From positions 1 through 64,000 of the forward strand of contig NW_027102716.1 in NCBI RefSeq assembly GCF_036373705.1: a DNA stretch of 64,000 bases, written 5' to 3'. The notes under the pieces are model-generated. The model had not been told where the DNA came from and made no database searches. It worked only from the letters and a program-made list of their open reading frames with translations. Below are positions 54,892-64,000 of this stretch, piece after piece. The position numbers and the translations under genes are program-made. Origin of the DNA: Amia ocellicauda. Lineage: Eukaryota > Chordata > Actinopteri > Amiiformes > Amiidae. Numbering within the stretch: position 1 is the first letter of the stretch; each line of letters opens with the position of its first letter.

Positions 54892-56722
54892 TGTAGCGTA
54901 AGGTACACTTATAAATTTCAATTAAAGAAGTGAATTTATAGTATCACCTTATCACGAATCCTGGAATCTTGTAGAACTCAATTTCTGTAATAATTGGACA
55001 CAGACACCAATTCCAAAGATATAAATTGTCAAATTTATTCAAAACAAAGACTAAATGTAGCACTACACTAATTATACAAAAGGGAAAAACTAATTAAAAT
55101 TCAACTCTATATCAACAAATCAAAGACAAATCACTTCCGTGACCAAATCAAAGACCATGGGATCGCATATGATAACACAAATCGTTAAACAAAAGAGGTT
55201 ATAAACACATTGACTACAATACCAGTTAGTAAGATGAAGGTGAGTCTCTTGTTAGTATTATTAGTCAGACATTAAATAACTACGCAGGTTAGTATTTATG
55301 TCAGGTAACTTCTCGTTATATATATATCAGTCTCATTAACGTTTAGGTGGAGAGAAAGACCCTATCATTACTTGTTACCACAATTTCCCTTAACTGATTA
55401 TTATTCAATGATTAAGGATAGGCAGGGCCACCTATAATCTGGTGTCTATTAACTTGTGTCAATTTCAGACTAAACAGTTAAACAGGAATGAGAAGATATT
55501 TCTCGGCGTTGACAGATTTTATTTCTAAAATTATCAACAAAACAGTTTAATGCAACACACATTTATATTTAAGAAAACTAAATGATATTACACATTCTAG
55601 AGTTATGAATCACAGATTAACATTTCTAATTGATTTCTCAAATGTCATGAATCATGAACTCCAAACTGTTAAACTTATCTGAACTTCGTCGCAGAGAGGC
55701 CTCTCTGGCTTCGGGCTCAGATAACAGCACACGGCACAAGGTCCGTGTGGTTTGGAACAAAGGCAGTCCGGTTCGGCTTTGTCCAAGAACTTCCACTCAG
55801 TCGATGCACCTGGAAGTTGGGGTTTCGCGAAAGTAGAGTCGTTTCCAAACAGATTTTCCACTGGTTTGAAGGCTCCAAGGTTGTGCACAAAATCTTCTTT
55901 GTAAGCAGGTTTCCCCCGTAGTTACTTGAAGACAAAGTCTTTGAGGAAAGCAGGGCCCTGTTTGTTCCAAGGGTCAAGTTTCTTAAAACTCAAATAGCTA
56001 TTTAAATGACTGACACTTTCGTATTCAGTCGACTTAGTCATTTGTCCAGCTGTAAAACTCCACTGATCAGGTGGGCACAGGCGGGCAGCGCAGTCTGTAA
56101 AGTTCTTTATTTAATAAAGTCCTTTAAAAGAATTCTTTGTACGGCTCAATCTCCTTCTCCCAGTTTAACTCTTCTGTTGCCGGCAAAGACTTGGTTGGTT
56201 TCTGGTTCCGGTTCGGTCAACAGAGCTACAGGTTGAGCTGTGGCAGCGAGTTACTGGTTCAGGTGAGAGAGAGAGAGAAAGAAAGGCCGTGTTTGTCCTT
56301 TATAGTCTATCAGATCAATAGGTGATTGGTTCCTGAGTTCTTGAGATTGGATTTCGGTTTCAGCCCCCAGTGTCCTATTGGAGGGGGGCTTGATTTATGA
56401 CTGATGTCAATCCATGCCATCTTTTGGAAATGCCGGTTGGCCTGGGTTCGTAGCTCTATGTCGGGATTTCGGCTCTCATCCACTTCAAAGAGTTTTTATC
56501 ACCTACAGGCCCCTTTCTCCAGACATCTCATAGCAGAATAACAAACTATTTGGACTCTTCTCGGTGCCATCCTCCCCAAAACTGTCACTTTGATGCAAAC
56601 CAGTTCCAAGCTGATGAGCTAAGGAAATCTGATAACTTTGGGGGGGAGAGGTCTTCTTTAGATCCGTGCTTCAGCTCAGAGCCCAAATACTCTTATCCAA
56701 ATACACCCAACATAACGCTACA
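54892..56722 (-). repeat. 3' LTR of the nested element (fossil)
   Basis: 1,831 bp, TGTAGCGTTATG to TTACGCTACA on the minus strand; inverse match to the solo LTR at 46850-48656. Confidence 0.8.
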
Positions 56723-57161
56723 TACCCCCTTTCTTGAATGGGACTGAGGTCGACTAGGGCGTTATCCCCTTCAAGACAAAATAAGACGTTAAGCATTTAT
56801 CTCAAAGTTATGTAACAGAATTCAACAGTGGACTTCACCATTCATGACCCCGAGAAATCAAAGAAAACAAACTAATAGTTCATTATTTAAGCAGAATGTA
56901 TTCCAATCAAATTGACAATCCTATACTAGCACATATACAGGTTACATATTATAACACAAGTACATTAAAACAAAAAAACAATTGGTATTACTCAGTATTG
57001 AGTATGGTTACTGACGGTAACCAATAGGTGGAAGTTGATTAACAGAGGGAGGTGACTGGGAATTCAGGTGTTATTCAGGCACCTGACCTTCACTATGTCT
57101 ATAATAGTTGGTAGGGACCTGGGTTCGAATGGTTGGCTTACATGGTAAGCCGGTGCCCCCT

Positions 57162-57530
57162 TTAGGGACATGCACAAAAAATGGTCTCATTGGGAAGTTG
57201 TACCTTGGTGGCTGTATCATATCTGTCATTCAATTCCACAGGCTTTGGTGATTCAACTTGAGCCCACAACCTGTTCAATAGGTCCTGACCAATGATCAAC
57301 TTCTCTGTTTCAAATTTGGAAATATAAACTGGATGAACCAACTTAATCTTCCCAAAGGTGAACTCTAACAATGCCTTTTGAGTGAGCTGTGCCTTAGTCT
57401 CTGTGTAACTTGTAATGTTCACACTACAAGCTTCCACTTTCAGTCGTTGGTCTGAGGTTTCCATAATTTGTTTCAGGTTGCCCATTGTGGTGGCAGACAT
57501 TAAACAAATTTCAGCCCCAGTGTCCAACAA
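57162..57530 (-). pseudogene. Aspartic protease part of the nested element (fossil)
   Basis: MLDTGAEICLMSATTMGNL contains the DTGA active-site motif, and EKLIIGQDLLNRL matches the flap-distal 'ILG-D-L' region of retroviral-type proteases. Confidence 0.7.
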
Positions 57531-58068
57531 GGCTCCTCACTCCCACACATTCTCAATGGTCACTTCTATGTAAACTTGCTTGGCTCTGCCTCTCTGTGTC
57601 AGATCACCCAGTAACATCACCAAAGGTTCAGCTTGCCTGCAGGCAACTTCCCCCACTGGGAGGTCCCAGTGGGCTGATGTGTCAGAGAAACCCCCCTGCT
57701 GTTCCTCACATCCAATCAAAAACACAGAGGCGGGGACAGGGGGTGGTTCCAGAGCTAGTCATTCCTTAGGTGGCGAGTCCGGCCCTTTACCCTGGCTACT
57801 AACTTCCAGTTTGGGAAGAGGGGGCAAAGGGAGCAGAGCTAAGCGTAGCAGTAGCTCAGAAACTGCAACATTGCTCAGAGACTGAGTTAACCCACCTAGG
57901 CTAGGAGCAGATTTCTTTTTTTTATTGTAAGCCTGGGTGTCTTGGATTCCATCCTTGGGAGGTTCTTTCCTTCTTTGAATCTCTGTCCCCTCTAACTCCA
58001 GTGGAGAAATAGGGCTCTCAGAGCGCCTTGCCAGTACTTGGGTGCTTGAATCTTTACGATCAGAAGTG

Positions 58069-59529
58069 CTATTGTACTTGCTTTCCCAAGCTTTCTGTGC
58101 CATTTTTTTGAATTTCAGCTATGTTCATATACGTTGCGTCTGCATGTAATATGATCATTTCCTTAATCGTTGGGAACAAATTAGCAACAAACAACCCTTT
58201 AAAGCTCACCTCTTCCTCGGCCCCGGGTCGATCTTGACCCGCAAAATAGGTTTTCCTAAGCTTTTCATAGTAATCACGGGGGGACTCATGCTTACCCTGT
58301 TTGATCTGGTGTGCGGCAGTCACTGCTGCCACTGGATCAATGAACCTGGAATAGTCCCTAACTAATGCTCTGCACAAGCGTTGAAACCTATCGCAGACCA
58401 TGGACCCTTGCCTCTCCATCCAAGAATGGACTTGGCGAGAGGTAGTTTTGCGGATTAGGAGAACCTTTTCCTTCTCCGTAGCCTCAGGATAGAAACTCAA
58501 AGCATACTTAATGTCCTTAATATACGCTTCCACATTTCCTTCCTTGTCTGCTGGGTTAAAGGTTTCACAATCTTTAGCCAGTTCTCTCAACTGGCGCATG
58601 TTAACCTTTCGGTCTGGACTCTCGGGAGAGGAAGTTCGTCTGTGCGACGAGCTTCTTACCCTGGGTGGAGAAAGACTACAGGGAGGGGTACGATCAGGAC
58701 GAGGCAACCCGGGGCCTAAATGTGGAGACGGTGTGCGACTCCGTGCATTGGCCGGTTCCGGCTGTTCCTTTATGCTGTCAGGTGTCAGCTTTGCAGCCCA
58801 CCAAGAGGCAGCTTTCAGGGCCCCTATTTGTTGCTTGAGACGCTCATTTTCAACTTCAGTTGATTTGAGTTCTCCCCTAAGCACCTGATTTACTCTCCTC
58901 ATTTCTTCACTGTCCCTTTTTAAATGTATGACCTCGCCTTCGAGTATCTCCATTTTTACAGTGCCCAAATCTTTCTTCCTGACTGTTTTGCAAAGACGCA
59001 TTTCCAAAACATCCCGGTCCTTCAAAACTATCCTTTCATTTTCAACCGCTTTACATCTGTCATTTTGCAGACCTTTTACTTGGATCAGAGTTGTTTCCAA
59101 TTCAACTTGACATTGTCTTAAATCATTTCCTAATTGCTCTCTCTGTTCAATTAAGTCCTCTTTTTCAGCATTCAACACAATGACTTGTTTTCCACAAGTA
59201 TCTAGCTTTCCTTCAAATTCTAAAACCATTCCATGCCGTTTGGCTCTTTCTTCTTTCGCTTTAGCATACTTTTCTCCTAGCTTTTTCAGTTTTTCAAACT
59301 TGCTTATGATCCAGTTCACTACCCTTGAGCTCGCAAGTGCTAAGCTAGCCATAACTTTCATCACCTCTATCGACTCTTTTTCGAGTTGCGTCGTAGTGTC
59401 GTTTACCAACTGAGTTCGACGCGACTCTACTTCAAAGTCCAAACTGCCTAGGCGTCCAAGGAATTCAGGAATCTCTGTTCCTGGTACCTTAACAATCAAT
59501 GCTTCACATGGGGACATTTGGGTAATCAT
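58069..59529 (-). pseudogene. Gag part of the nested element (fossil)
   Basis: A 486-residue frame: residues about 45-245 form a long coiled coil (EKLKKLGEKYAKAKEERAKR, EDLIEQREQLGNDLRQCQ). A Ser/Arg/Pro-rich linker (SRTPSPHLGPGLPRPDRTP, SSSHRRTSSPESPDRK) follows. Then comes a capsid-like domain (NVEAYIKDIKYALSFYPEA, QGKHESPRDYYEKLRKTYF). A long coiled coil before the capsid is unusual for gypsy-type gag. Confidence 0.7.
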
Positions 59530-59661
59530 TGTTTTGGCTATTCAGTAACAACCCAACAGAACAGTACTCGATTAATCACCTAATGACTCTAATGCCAACG
59601 CTTAGGATATCAACAATTTATCACAAGTAACTAAAACAGACTTAATCTTTTGTGACTTTGG

Positions 59662-59991
59662 ATTTATGACTGATGTCAATCCATGCCATCTTTTGGAAAT
59701 GCCGGTTGGCCTGGGTTCGTAGCTCTATGTCGGGATTTCGGCTCTCATCCACTTCAAAGAGTTTTTATCACCCACAGGCCCCTTTCTCCAGACATCTCAT
59801 AGCAGAATAACAAACTATTTGGCCTATTCTCGGTGCCATCCTCCCCAAAACTGTCACTTTGATGCAAACCAGTTCCAAGCTGATGAGCTAAGGAAATCTG
59901 ATAACTTTGGGGGGGAGAGGTCTTCTTTAGATCCGTGCTTCAGCTCAGAGCCCAAATACTCTTATCCAAATACACCCAACATAACGCTACA
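59662..59991 (-). repeat. Short 5' LTR piece of the nested element (fossil)
   Basis: Matches 56391-56722. Confidence 0.8.
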
Positions 59992-59995
59992 CACC

Positions 59996-60832
59996 ACATC
60001 CCAAAGATGCTCTATTGGGTTGAGATCTGGTGACTGTGGGGGCCAGTTTAGTACAGTGAACTCATTGTCATGTTCAAGAAACCAATTTGAAATGATTCGA
60101 CCTTTGTGACATGGTACATTATCCTGCTGGAAGTAGCCATCAGAGGATGGGTACATGGTGGTCATAAAGGGATGGACATGGTCAGAAACAACGGGCCGTG
60201 GCATTTAAACAATGCCCAATTGGCACTAAGGGGCCTAAAGTGTGTCAAGAAAACATCCCCCACACCATTACATCCACCACCACCAGCCTGCACAGTGGTA
60301 ACAAGGCATGATGGATCCATGTTCTCATTCTGTTTACGCCAAATTCTGACTCTGAAATCGAGACTCATCAGACCAGGCAACATTTTTCCAGTCTTCAACT
60401 GTCCAATTTTGGTGAGCTTGTGCAAATTGTAGCCTCTTTTTCCTATTTGTAGTGGAGATGAGTGGTACCCAGTGGGGTCTTCTGCTGTTGTAGCCCATCC
60501 GCCTCAAGGCTGTACGTGTTGTGGCATCACAAATGCTTTGCTGCATACCTCGGTTGTAACGAGTGGTTATTTCAGTCAAAGTTGCTCTTCTATCAGCTTG
60601 AATCGAGTCGGCCCATTCTCCTCTGAGCTCTAGCATCAACAAGGCATTTTCGCCCACAGGACTGCCGCATACTGGATGTTTTTCCCTTTTCACACCATTC
60701 TTTGTAAACCCTAGAAATGGTTGTGCGTGAAAATCCCAGTAACTGTGCAGATTGTGAAATACTCAGACCGGCCCGTCTGGCACCAACAACCATGCCACGC
60801 TCAAAATTGCTTAAATCACCTTTCATTCCCAT
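59996..60832 (-). pseudogene. Tc1 transposase (copy B), main part
   Basis: It starts MGMKGDLSNFERGMVVGARR at 60832. The frame changes near 60600, continues with IQADRRATLTEITTRYNRG and NVAWSDESRF (first catalytic Asp kept), changes again near 60350, and reads YFQQDNVPCHKGRI and PPQSPDLNPIEHLWDVV up to the LTR element insertion. The C-terminal end (VERELRALDVHPTNLHQLQ to KAVLKAKGG) is at 54714-54887 beyond the insertion. At least three frameshifts plus the insertion. Confidence 0.85.
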
Positions 60833-60980
60833 TCAGACATTCAGTTTGGAGTTCAGGAGATTGTCTTGACCAGGACCACACCCCTAAATGCATTGAAGCA
60901 ACTGCCATGTGATTGGTTGGTTAGATAATTGCATTAATGAGAAATTGAACAGGTGTTCCTAATAATCCTTTAGGTGAGTG

Positions 60981-61034
60981 TATATGTATGTATGTATGTA
61001 TGCATGTCCAATTGCTTTGACAATTCAAATGCAC

Positions 61035-61065
<31 letters not shown>

Positions 61066-61070
61066 TTGTA
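60981..61070 (+). repeat. (ATGT)n, LINE tail and (GA)n
   Basis: TATATGTATGTATGTATG, then CCAATTGCTTTGACAATTC and GAATTGAG(AG)n: the same joint as at 6826-6916. Confidence 0.8.
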
Positions 61071-62270
61071 GTCCAGACCACTGCAAAATTCCTGCTGAAG
61101 TGATCTGGATCACCACCCAATGGCCCAAGGACCACTGCAAACTTGGATTTCAATGTATTTGTGTAATCTGTGTTGCAATAGCACCTACCATGTTCCTTTG
61201 TGGTGATCTGGTTAATTCTGATCTGGGAAAACCACAATCCTGCAGGTTTAATAAGTCTCTCTACACATCAGTCCCTGAGTACCTTCAACCAATGGTCATT
61301 TTGACCAATTAAGCCCAAGATTTGAGTCAATTAAGTTGTCAAGGACTACCCAGTGAAGACGTGAACTCACGACTAGGTCACACTGTGAGCTCACCAGAGC
61401 AGACATTACACTGAGCTCACTGTGAGCTCACTTAGCGCTTTTCCAGCGACATGGTGACGGTGCTGGAGCCGGAGCCGCTGCCCGTAGCCGGTGGCTAACC
61501 CACCTCTATGTTACAAATGTTCCCTAAACACTTATTTTGCAAGATCAATAAAAATCCTTTAAGAAATTTAAACTTTTACTGACACACATAGTTAATAGCA
61601 ATGTGTTATAACTTTACCGAAAATAATAATCTGTATATCTGTAATTGTTTAGACGTTATTAAGATATAATGCATCTTTCACATAGGGAACATTTGTAACA
61701 TGTTAGGAAAAACAAACAAATGATTTGAAAATATTCATAATTACAGCATACAATTTGTCAGGCTTCATAAGAATGGTATTTATAACATACTCTGTAAAAA
61801 TCAAGCAAATAGCATTTGTGGTTCACGAGAAAATATATATATATATAATCAAAGCTATCAGACTATAGCAGCCGGTGTATGAAGACACATACGATTATAC
61901 AGCATTATTTGGCAGCTTCGCAAGACCTAATTTGAAACGTTGTTGGTAAGTTAGATAATTAGTGGGGACCCGCTATTTGCAGTTCTTCCCCTCCATAATT
62001 GCTAAAATAAAGTTTTACTGACATTTTATTGACCCTACCACTGCATAGGGCACATCTGTAACATGAACGCTACTGAATGGCACATACATTGAAAACTACG
62101 GAGAACTGAGACAAATCCACTTTACACTTCATAAATAATCTTAAAACGTTTCCAACCAAGGCAACACCCACTTGAAATACGTTCATTCTCATTTTTGGTA
62201 AACAAAAAGAGAGATTGTTACATATGTTCCCTATGATGCATCTACAGAGAGAGAGAGAGAGACAGACACT

Positions 62271-62275
<5 letters not shown>
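61071..62275. other. No gene recognised; scattered AGGGAACATTTGTAACAT-like motifs
   Basis: The stretch near 61376-61440 has repeated GAGCTC and CACTGTGAGCTCAC motifs. 61440-61500 is GC-rich (GGAGCCGGAGCC). Motifs like AGGGAACATTTGTAACATG occur at about 61684 and 62046, and inverted at about 61508 and 62218. No protein-like frame. Confidence 0.4.

Positions 62276-62301
<26 letters not shown>
62245..62301 (+). repeat. (GA)n then (TC)n microsatellites
   Basis: GAGAGA at 62245-62262 and CTCTCT at 62274-62301 face each other directly upstream of the Tx1 fragment. Confidence 0.9.
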
Positions 62302-62304
<3 letters not shown>

Positions 62305-62908
62305 TGGGAGTGTGTGGGAGGGGTCTGCAGTGAGCGGGAGTGCTGCTGAGAGCTCTGTCCTTTGGCTGCGTTTTTTTGTTGCTTTACTTTTTTCAGTTTG
62401 TTTATTTTGTCTTCTGTTTTCAGTGCTTTTCTTATTGTGGGGGAACAGGGGAGGGGAGGGGGGAGTACCGGTAGTTCTTCCCGGGTCGGGGGGTCGGACC
62501 CCCTGAATGCGTCTTTTGAAAAACTGACCCGACGCCATGGAGTCAAGATCGCTCCGGTGCAGTTCTGCCCCCTAGAGCAGTGTGTGTTAGCGGTTGGGGA
62601 GGTAGCAGGGTGTGAAAATATCAAGTCTGCTGCCATTGTTATCTTCTTAAAAACCACTGATCTGCTCAATCAGCTAGTGGCTAATGGCACAGTGTTAGAC
62701 GACACTTTCACCCCGGTGTTGCCGCTCGCTGCTCCTGCCCGGAAGGTAACGCTGTCTAACGTCCCTCCGTTCATCCGCACCGGCTCGGGCAGCTGATGTC
62801 CGGCATTAAGAGGGTCCCGCTGGGCTGCAAAGCCCCGCAACTGAAACACGTCGTGTCCTTCCGAAGGCAGCTGTATATGATCCTCAATAACATCAATGAG
62901 GATCTTAA
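62302..62908 (+). mobile_element. Tx1-like LINE, 5' UTR and start of ORF1
   Basis: The frame 62362-62796 reads NASFEKLTRRHGVKIAPVQF, QCVLAVGEVAGCENIKSA, LLNQLVANGTVLDDTFTPVL and RKVTLSNVPPFI, typical of Tx1-type ORF1 proteins. It then shifts frame and continues as IKRVPLGCKAPQLKHVVSF and RRQLYMILNNINEDLNV to about 62908, where BEN exon sequence begins. The rest of the LINE is absent. The 5' end lies directly behind a (TC)n run. Confidence 0.8.
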
Positions 62909-63088
62909 TGTCTCCGAAGTTGGATCTCTCTTGCTGCCACCACCACGAAGATTGCTCTTTAGTAATGTTGGAAAGTCAAAGACAGCAACCGTCAGGGTTC
63001 TTGCATATGACGTATTCGTGCTGCACCTCTCTGCAAGGATCCAGGACAGTTTGTCAATGTAAACTCCAGTGCCTGGGAATATTTCCAC
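62909..63088 (-). CDS. BEN-domain exon, cut at its 3' end by a LINE
   Basis: The acceptor TTGTCTTTTAG lies just right of 63088. The exon reads VEIFPGTGVYIDKLSWILAE, RCSTNTSYARTLTVAVFDF, PTLLKSNLRGGGSKRDPTSE, TLRS. The pattern 'A..L...VF....LL.SN..GG.SKR' is that of BEN domains, which bind DNA or protein in chromatin regulation. The domain's C-terminal part, normally around a conserved 'LDP...I' segment, is replaced by Tx1 LINE sequence from 62908. The gene is therefore probably a pseudogene or makes a truncated protein. Confidence 0.65.
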
Positions 63089-63420
63089 CTAAAAGACAAT
63101 GGTAAATAAAAAACAAGTTTATCCCCAAACTATTCTTATATTATGTTAAGTGGAATACATTATCAGTAAGGCTGTGATTTTGTTACAGAAATGTGTTATT
63201 AAAGACCACAGTATGTCTCAATTCTAAGTTTATTAATTTACAGACATAATAAAGTCAGTGAATCTGTGACACCCATAATTCAATTACATTCTTATTATCA
63301 ACTTTAACTATGAATATAACTGATACTGTAGCATCATTAGATTGTTTACAACCAATATTTGTTTTCAATATATATATTTTTACCTTGTCTTTGTAATATT
63401 GTAGACCAAGAGTGTTATAC

Positions 63421-63566
63421 CTGTTTTGGTGATTCTTTGTCAGATTCAGAACAATTTGCTGTGGGGCTGTCAGAACCACTTGATGGTGACACACTTTTGT
63501 CTTCATTGCTGATAAATGTGGCTTTTGTTACAATTTTTTTCAGATTGTCCAAAAGGTCTGGAATCT
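63421..63566 (-). CDS. BEN-family gene, linker exon
   Basis: The acceptor TTTTTTTCTCCAG precedes 63566, and the donor CAAAACAG/GTATAAC follows at 63421. The reading (E)IPDLLDNLKKIVTKATFIS then NEDKSVSPSSGSDSPTANCS then ESDKESPKQ joins in phase to the BEN exon (phase 0) and to the mini exon upstream (phase 1). Acidic and Ser-rich linkers before BEN domains are common. Confidence 0.65.
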
Positions 63567-63695
63567 CTGGAGAAAAAAACCTTAGTATTAAATGATAATC
63601 ATTTCTAGTAATATATTTAATACAAAGTGAAAACAAAACCATCAATGCCTGCAATTATACTTGAGAGACTTGCTCTATGTTATTGGGAAACTGAC

Positions 63696-63719
63696 CTTTT
63701 TGTGGGTCATTAACATTAG
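63696..63719 (-). CDS. BEN-family gene, 24-bp mini exon
   Basis: The acceptor ATTTTTTTCGTAG and donor AAAAAG/GTCAGT bound 24 bases that read (G)ANVNDPQK(G) in the phase required by both neighbours. Its small size makes it less certain. Confidence 0.45.
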
Positions 63720-63982
63720 CTACGAAAAAAATAAAAAAGATAAAATACAAGAATTACCAGGTCTAATGTAATGCATATAGTCATTAATGTAGGATTATGA
63801 AGTTATGTTGAAAAACTTTATTTAATAATCAGTATTATTAAACTATTAGACAGTGCACAGTGTATTGTGGTTCTAGATTACTTCAGTATGATCAACTATA
63901 ATACATTACTCTGGAATCTAAATTACTGAAGAATAACATTTATCAAGGTAAGGAATTATTTGCTATAAATAAAAAAACTTAC

Positions 63983-64000
63983 CATCAACCATACGGTTTC
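63983..64000 (-). CDS. BEN-family gene, end of an upstream exon
   Basis: A strong donor (GATG/GTAAGT) ends an exon that reads NRMVDG and enters from the right edge. Phase 1 agrees with the next exon. Confidence 0.5.

Larger units (their letters stand above)
54892..59991 (-). mobile_element. Nested LTR element with gag and protease parts (fossil)
   Basis: It is bounded by TGTAGCG and CGCTACA and flanked by a 4-bp direct repeat CACC (54888-54891 and 59992-59995). One LTR is 1.83 kb (54892-56722). The other end has only about 330 bp of LTR (59662-59991). Minus-strand interior: gag 59529-58069, then a linker, then protease 57530-57162. A purine-rich AAGAAAGGGGG lies beside the 3' LTR. No RT or integrase part is visible, so it looks like a non-autonomous relic. 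The family is uncertain. It is younger than the Tc1 copy it sits in. Confidence 0.8.
54682..60980 (-). mobile_element. Tc1-family transposon, copy B, split by an LTR element
   Basis: Inverted repeats CACTCACCTAAAGGATTATT at 54682 and its inverse ending at 60980 are both flanked by TA (54680-54681 and 60981-60982). The Tc1 sequence is interrupted at 54892-59991 by an LTR element; without it, the Tc1 would be about 1.2 kb. Same family as copy A. Confidence 0.9.

Noticed and set aside
1854-62908. Idea that the Tx1 3' end on the left and the Tx1 5' end on the right are two halves of one insertion
   Set aside because: They lie in the wrong order for one element, 60 kb apart; two independent fragments are simpler.

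Overview
The window looks like repeat-rich nuclear DNA of a ray-finned fish, possibly an early-branching one. It holds fish-type Tc1 transposons, a CR1-like LINE whose tail repeats TTATGTTC, Tx1-like LINE pieces, a Gmr1-type Ty3/gypsy element, several fossil retrovirus and LTR pieces, and long runs of (ATGT)n, (GA)n, (GT)n and (AT)n. The species is inferred; nothing in the sequence names it. There is no intact protein-coding gene fully inside the window.

Host genes lie only at the two edges. On the left, minus-strand positions 340-127 are the first coding exon of a gene that runs off the left edge. A plus-strand chain of three phase-compatible candidate exons follows at 745-1767, two of them tandem duplicates. 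On the right, minus-strand exons from 64000 to about 62909 encode a BEN-domain protein. Its BEN exon is cut by a Tx1-like LINE fragment.

From 1.85 to 14.7 kb there are LINE, Tc1, IS630-like and LTR relics: a Tx1 3' end, an IS630-like transposon at 4077-6311 carrying a solo LTR, a CR1-like LINE at 6977-8865, and retroviral gag relics near 11.3-11.9 kb. From 14.7 to 29.6 kb nearly everything lies head to tail on the minus strand. Two copies of one esterase-ORF1 LINE, several copies of a short non-autonomous derivative (here 'block A') and a short LTR fragment are joined by (ATGT)n and (GA)n. A Gmr1-like LTR retrotransposon (17715-22823) interrupts this series. A Tc1 copy (29633-30769) separates it from the next region.

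The centre, 30770-46254, is a tandem array of 46 units of about 335 bp. Each carries a plus-strand 5S rRNA-like gene, a TTTAA box near -30 and, in nearly all units, a T-run terminator. The genes differ from the usual vertebrate 5S at about 15 positions. At least two differences are paired, compensatory changes in helices I and II, so the lineage was probably selected as RNA. About two thirds of the units keep box C, and about 15 have it altered. Blocks of 5 and 7 units are duplicated, showing recent unequal exchange.

From 46.3 to 62.3 kb there are again nested mobile elements: a 1.8-kb solo LTR; a second copy of the IS630-like locus in which the same retroviral insertion kept pol pieces instead of becoming a solo LTR; and a Tc1 copy split by a 5.1-kb gag-protease LTR element with 4-bp target duplications. 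Coordinates of repeat boundaries were read by eye and may be off by a few bases to a few tens of bases.
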